Positions 5,153 through 6,370 of a stretch of DNA of 6,370 nt are shown in pieces. Below the pieces are notes generated by a model. That model saw only the letters and a program-made list of their open reading frames with translations, did no database searches and had not been told where the DNA came from. The stretch spans positions 1 to 6,370 of the forward strand of contig JAKAWF010000204.1 in NCBI GenBank assembly GCA_021817025.1. Reading direction: 5' to 3'. This DNA comes from a bacterium. Lineage in GTDB: Bacteria; Chloroflexota; Dormibacteria; UBA8260; Bog-877. The stretch's first letter is position 1. Each line of letters opens with the position of its first letter. The position numbers and the translations under genes are program-made.

Positions 5153-6370
5153 ATGGCCAAGACCGTTGGAATAGACCTGGGCACAACCAATTCGGTGGTG
5201 GCCGTCATGGAGGGCGGCGAGCCGGTGGTGATCCCCAACACGGAGGGGGGTCGAACCACCCCCTCGGTGGTGGCGTTCACCAAGGGTGGGGAGCGGCTGG
5301 TGGGGCAGTTGGCACGCCGACAGGCGGCGGTCAACCCGGAGAACACCGTCTACTCGATCAAGCGCTTCATGGGGCGGCTCTTCAACGAGGTGGAGGGCGA
5401 GCGCAAGATCGTCCCCTACGCCGTGGTGGCCGGCAAGGATGGCCGGGCCGAGGTCAGCCTCGAGGGGACCAACTACACCCCTGAGCAGATCTCCGCCATG
5501 ATCCTCCAGAAGCTGAAGGCCGACGCGGAGGCCTACCTGGGCGAGAAGGTCACCGACGCGGTGATCACGGTGCCGGCCTATTTCAACGACGCGCAGCGCC
5601 AGGCGACCAAGAATGCCGGCCAGATCGCCGGCCTGGCGGTGCTTCGAATCATCAACGAGCCGACCGCCGCCGCGTTGGCCTATGGCCTGGACCGCAAGGA
5701 ATCGGAGAAGATCCTGGTCTTCGACCTGGGAGGGGGCACCTTTGACGTGTCGATCCTGGAGGTCGGCGAGGGGGTCTTCGAGGTCAAGTCCACCAACGGG
5801 GACACCCACCTGGGCGGCGATGACTATGACCGCCGCATCGTGGACTGGATGGCGGAGGAGTTCAAGCGTGATCAGGGCATTGATCTGAAGTCCGACCGTC
5901 AGGCCCTCCAGCGCCTCACCGAGGCGGCCGAGAAGGCCAAGGTCGAACTCTCGCAGCTGCAGGAGACCCAGATCAACCTGCCCTTCGTGACCGCGGACCA
6001 GAACGGTCCCAAGCACTTGGACCTGAAGCTGTCGCGCTCCAAGTTCGAGCAGCTCACGGCCGACCTGACCGCGCGCTGCAAGGGGCCGTTTGAGAACGCC
6101 CTCAAGGACGCCAACATGAAGATCTCCGAACTGGACGAGGTCATCATGGTGGGTGGGTCCACCCGTATGCCGGTGATCCAGGAGCTGGTCAAGGGCATGA
6201 CCGGGAAGGAGCCTCACCGCGGGGTCAACCCGGACGAGGTCGTGGCCATCGGGGCGGCGATTCAGGGTGGAGTGCTCAAGGGCGAGGTCAAGGACGTGCT
6301 GCTGCTGGACGTGACGCCGCTGTCGCTTGGGATCATGACCGAAGGCGAGGTGAACACCCGGCTCATCGAG
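5153..6370 (+). CDS. dnaK: Chaperone DnaK (Hsp70), 3' end outside window
   Basis: ATP-dependent cytosolic Hsp70 that binds exposed hydrophobic segments of unfolded proteins with DnaJ and GrpE. The first 406 codons are present, of about 610-640 expected: the whole ATPase domain, the linker and the start of the substrate-binding domain. Motifs: GIDLGTTNS (6-14), Lys70 in [18 protein letters not shown] (136-146), [14 protein letters not shown] (167-180), [10 protein letters not shown] (191-200, Thr196), [12 protein letters not shown] (215-226), VGGSTRMP (333-340) and the linker [12 protein letters not shown] (382-393). The stretch at about 74-100 retains the insert missing in Bacillus and Mycobacterium DnaK. 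The ATG has GGAGG 12 bases upstream, a slightly long spacing. Oddity: after the linker the protein reads [10 protein letters not shown] (393-402) where most DnaKs read GIETxGGVMT; see findings. The downstream continuation, probably grpE/dnaJ, is not visible. Confidence 0.98.
   Translation, partial: MAKTVGIDLGTTNSVVAVMEGGEPVVIPNTEGGRTTPSVVAFTKGGERLVGQLARRQAAVNPENTVYSIKRFMGRLFNEVEGERKIVPYAVVAGKDGRAEVSLEGTNYTPEQISAMILQKLKADAEAYLGEKVTDAVITVPAYFNDAQRQATKNAGQIAGLAVLRIINEPTAAALAYGLDRKESEKILVFDLGGGTFDVSILEVGEGVFEVKSTNGDTHLGGDDYDRRIVDWMAEEFKRDQGIDLKSDRQALQRLTEAAEKAKVELSQLQETQINLPFVTADQNGPKHLDLKLSRSKFEQLTADLTARCKGPFENALKDANMKISELDEVIMVGGSTRMPVIQELVKGMTGKEPHRGVNPDEVVAIGAAIQGGVLKGEVKDVLLLDVTPLSLGIMTEGEVNTRLIE

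Noticed and set aside
5148..5153. ACTCAA at the dnaK start as half of a HspR (HAIR) operator
   Set aside because: The matching CTTGAGT arm is absent seven bases upstream (the sequence there is ACGGAGG), so this is only a chance half-site.
5150..6217. Antisense frame of 355 codons opposite dnaK
   Set aside because: Long antisense frames opposite dnaK are a well-known artefact of codon bias; no motif or start signal supports it.

Overview
The window comes from a high-GC bacterium (roughly two thirds G+C by eye) that uses GTG and TTG as well as ATG starts. It carries a MenG/UbiE methyltransferase, so menaquinone (or a related quinone) is likely. Its DnaK keeps the roughly 20-25 residue ATPase-domain insert that is absent from the textbook Bacillus and Mycobacterium proteins. 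A deep-branching high-GC lineage (for example Dormibacterota, Chloroflexota or Thermoleophilia-like Actinomycetota) would fit, but the window cannot settle it. There are no RNA genes, CRISPR arrays, insertion sequences or phage genes; this looks like ordinary chromosome.

Layout. (1) Positions 2-1545, + strand: the 3' part of an MTAP/PNP-family nucleoside phosphorylase, overlapping by 4 bases (GTGA) a menG/ubiE gene. (2) Positions 1727-4398, + strand: a gene encoding a ThuA-like domain fused to a Gfo/Idh/MocA oxidoreductase, overlapping by 4 bases (TTGA) a second, different Gfo/Idh/MocA oxidoreductase. (3) Positions 4399-4516: a short convergent spacer with a GC-rich hairpin. (4) Positions 4517-5008, - strand: a small exported or membrane-anchored protein of unknown function. 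(5) Positions 5009-5152: a divergent intergenic region. (6) Positions 5153-6370, + strand: dnaK, cut by the window end after 406 codons.

How the genes may work together. The phosphorylase has purine-contact residues typical of 6-oxopurine enzymes (inosine/guanosine type) rather than of methylthioadenosine phosphorylase. Its coupling to menG makes a link to the futalosine route of menaquinone synthesis conceivable but unproven. The ThuA-oxidoreductase fusion and its partner form a two-gene carbohydrate redox unit that recalls the thuA-thuB pair, in which ThuB-type enzymes make 3-keto sugars. DnaK begins the usual chaperone locus. Its substrate-binding domain starts with an unusual set of residues at positions that are nearly invariant in the family.
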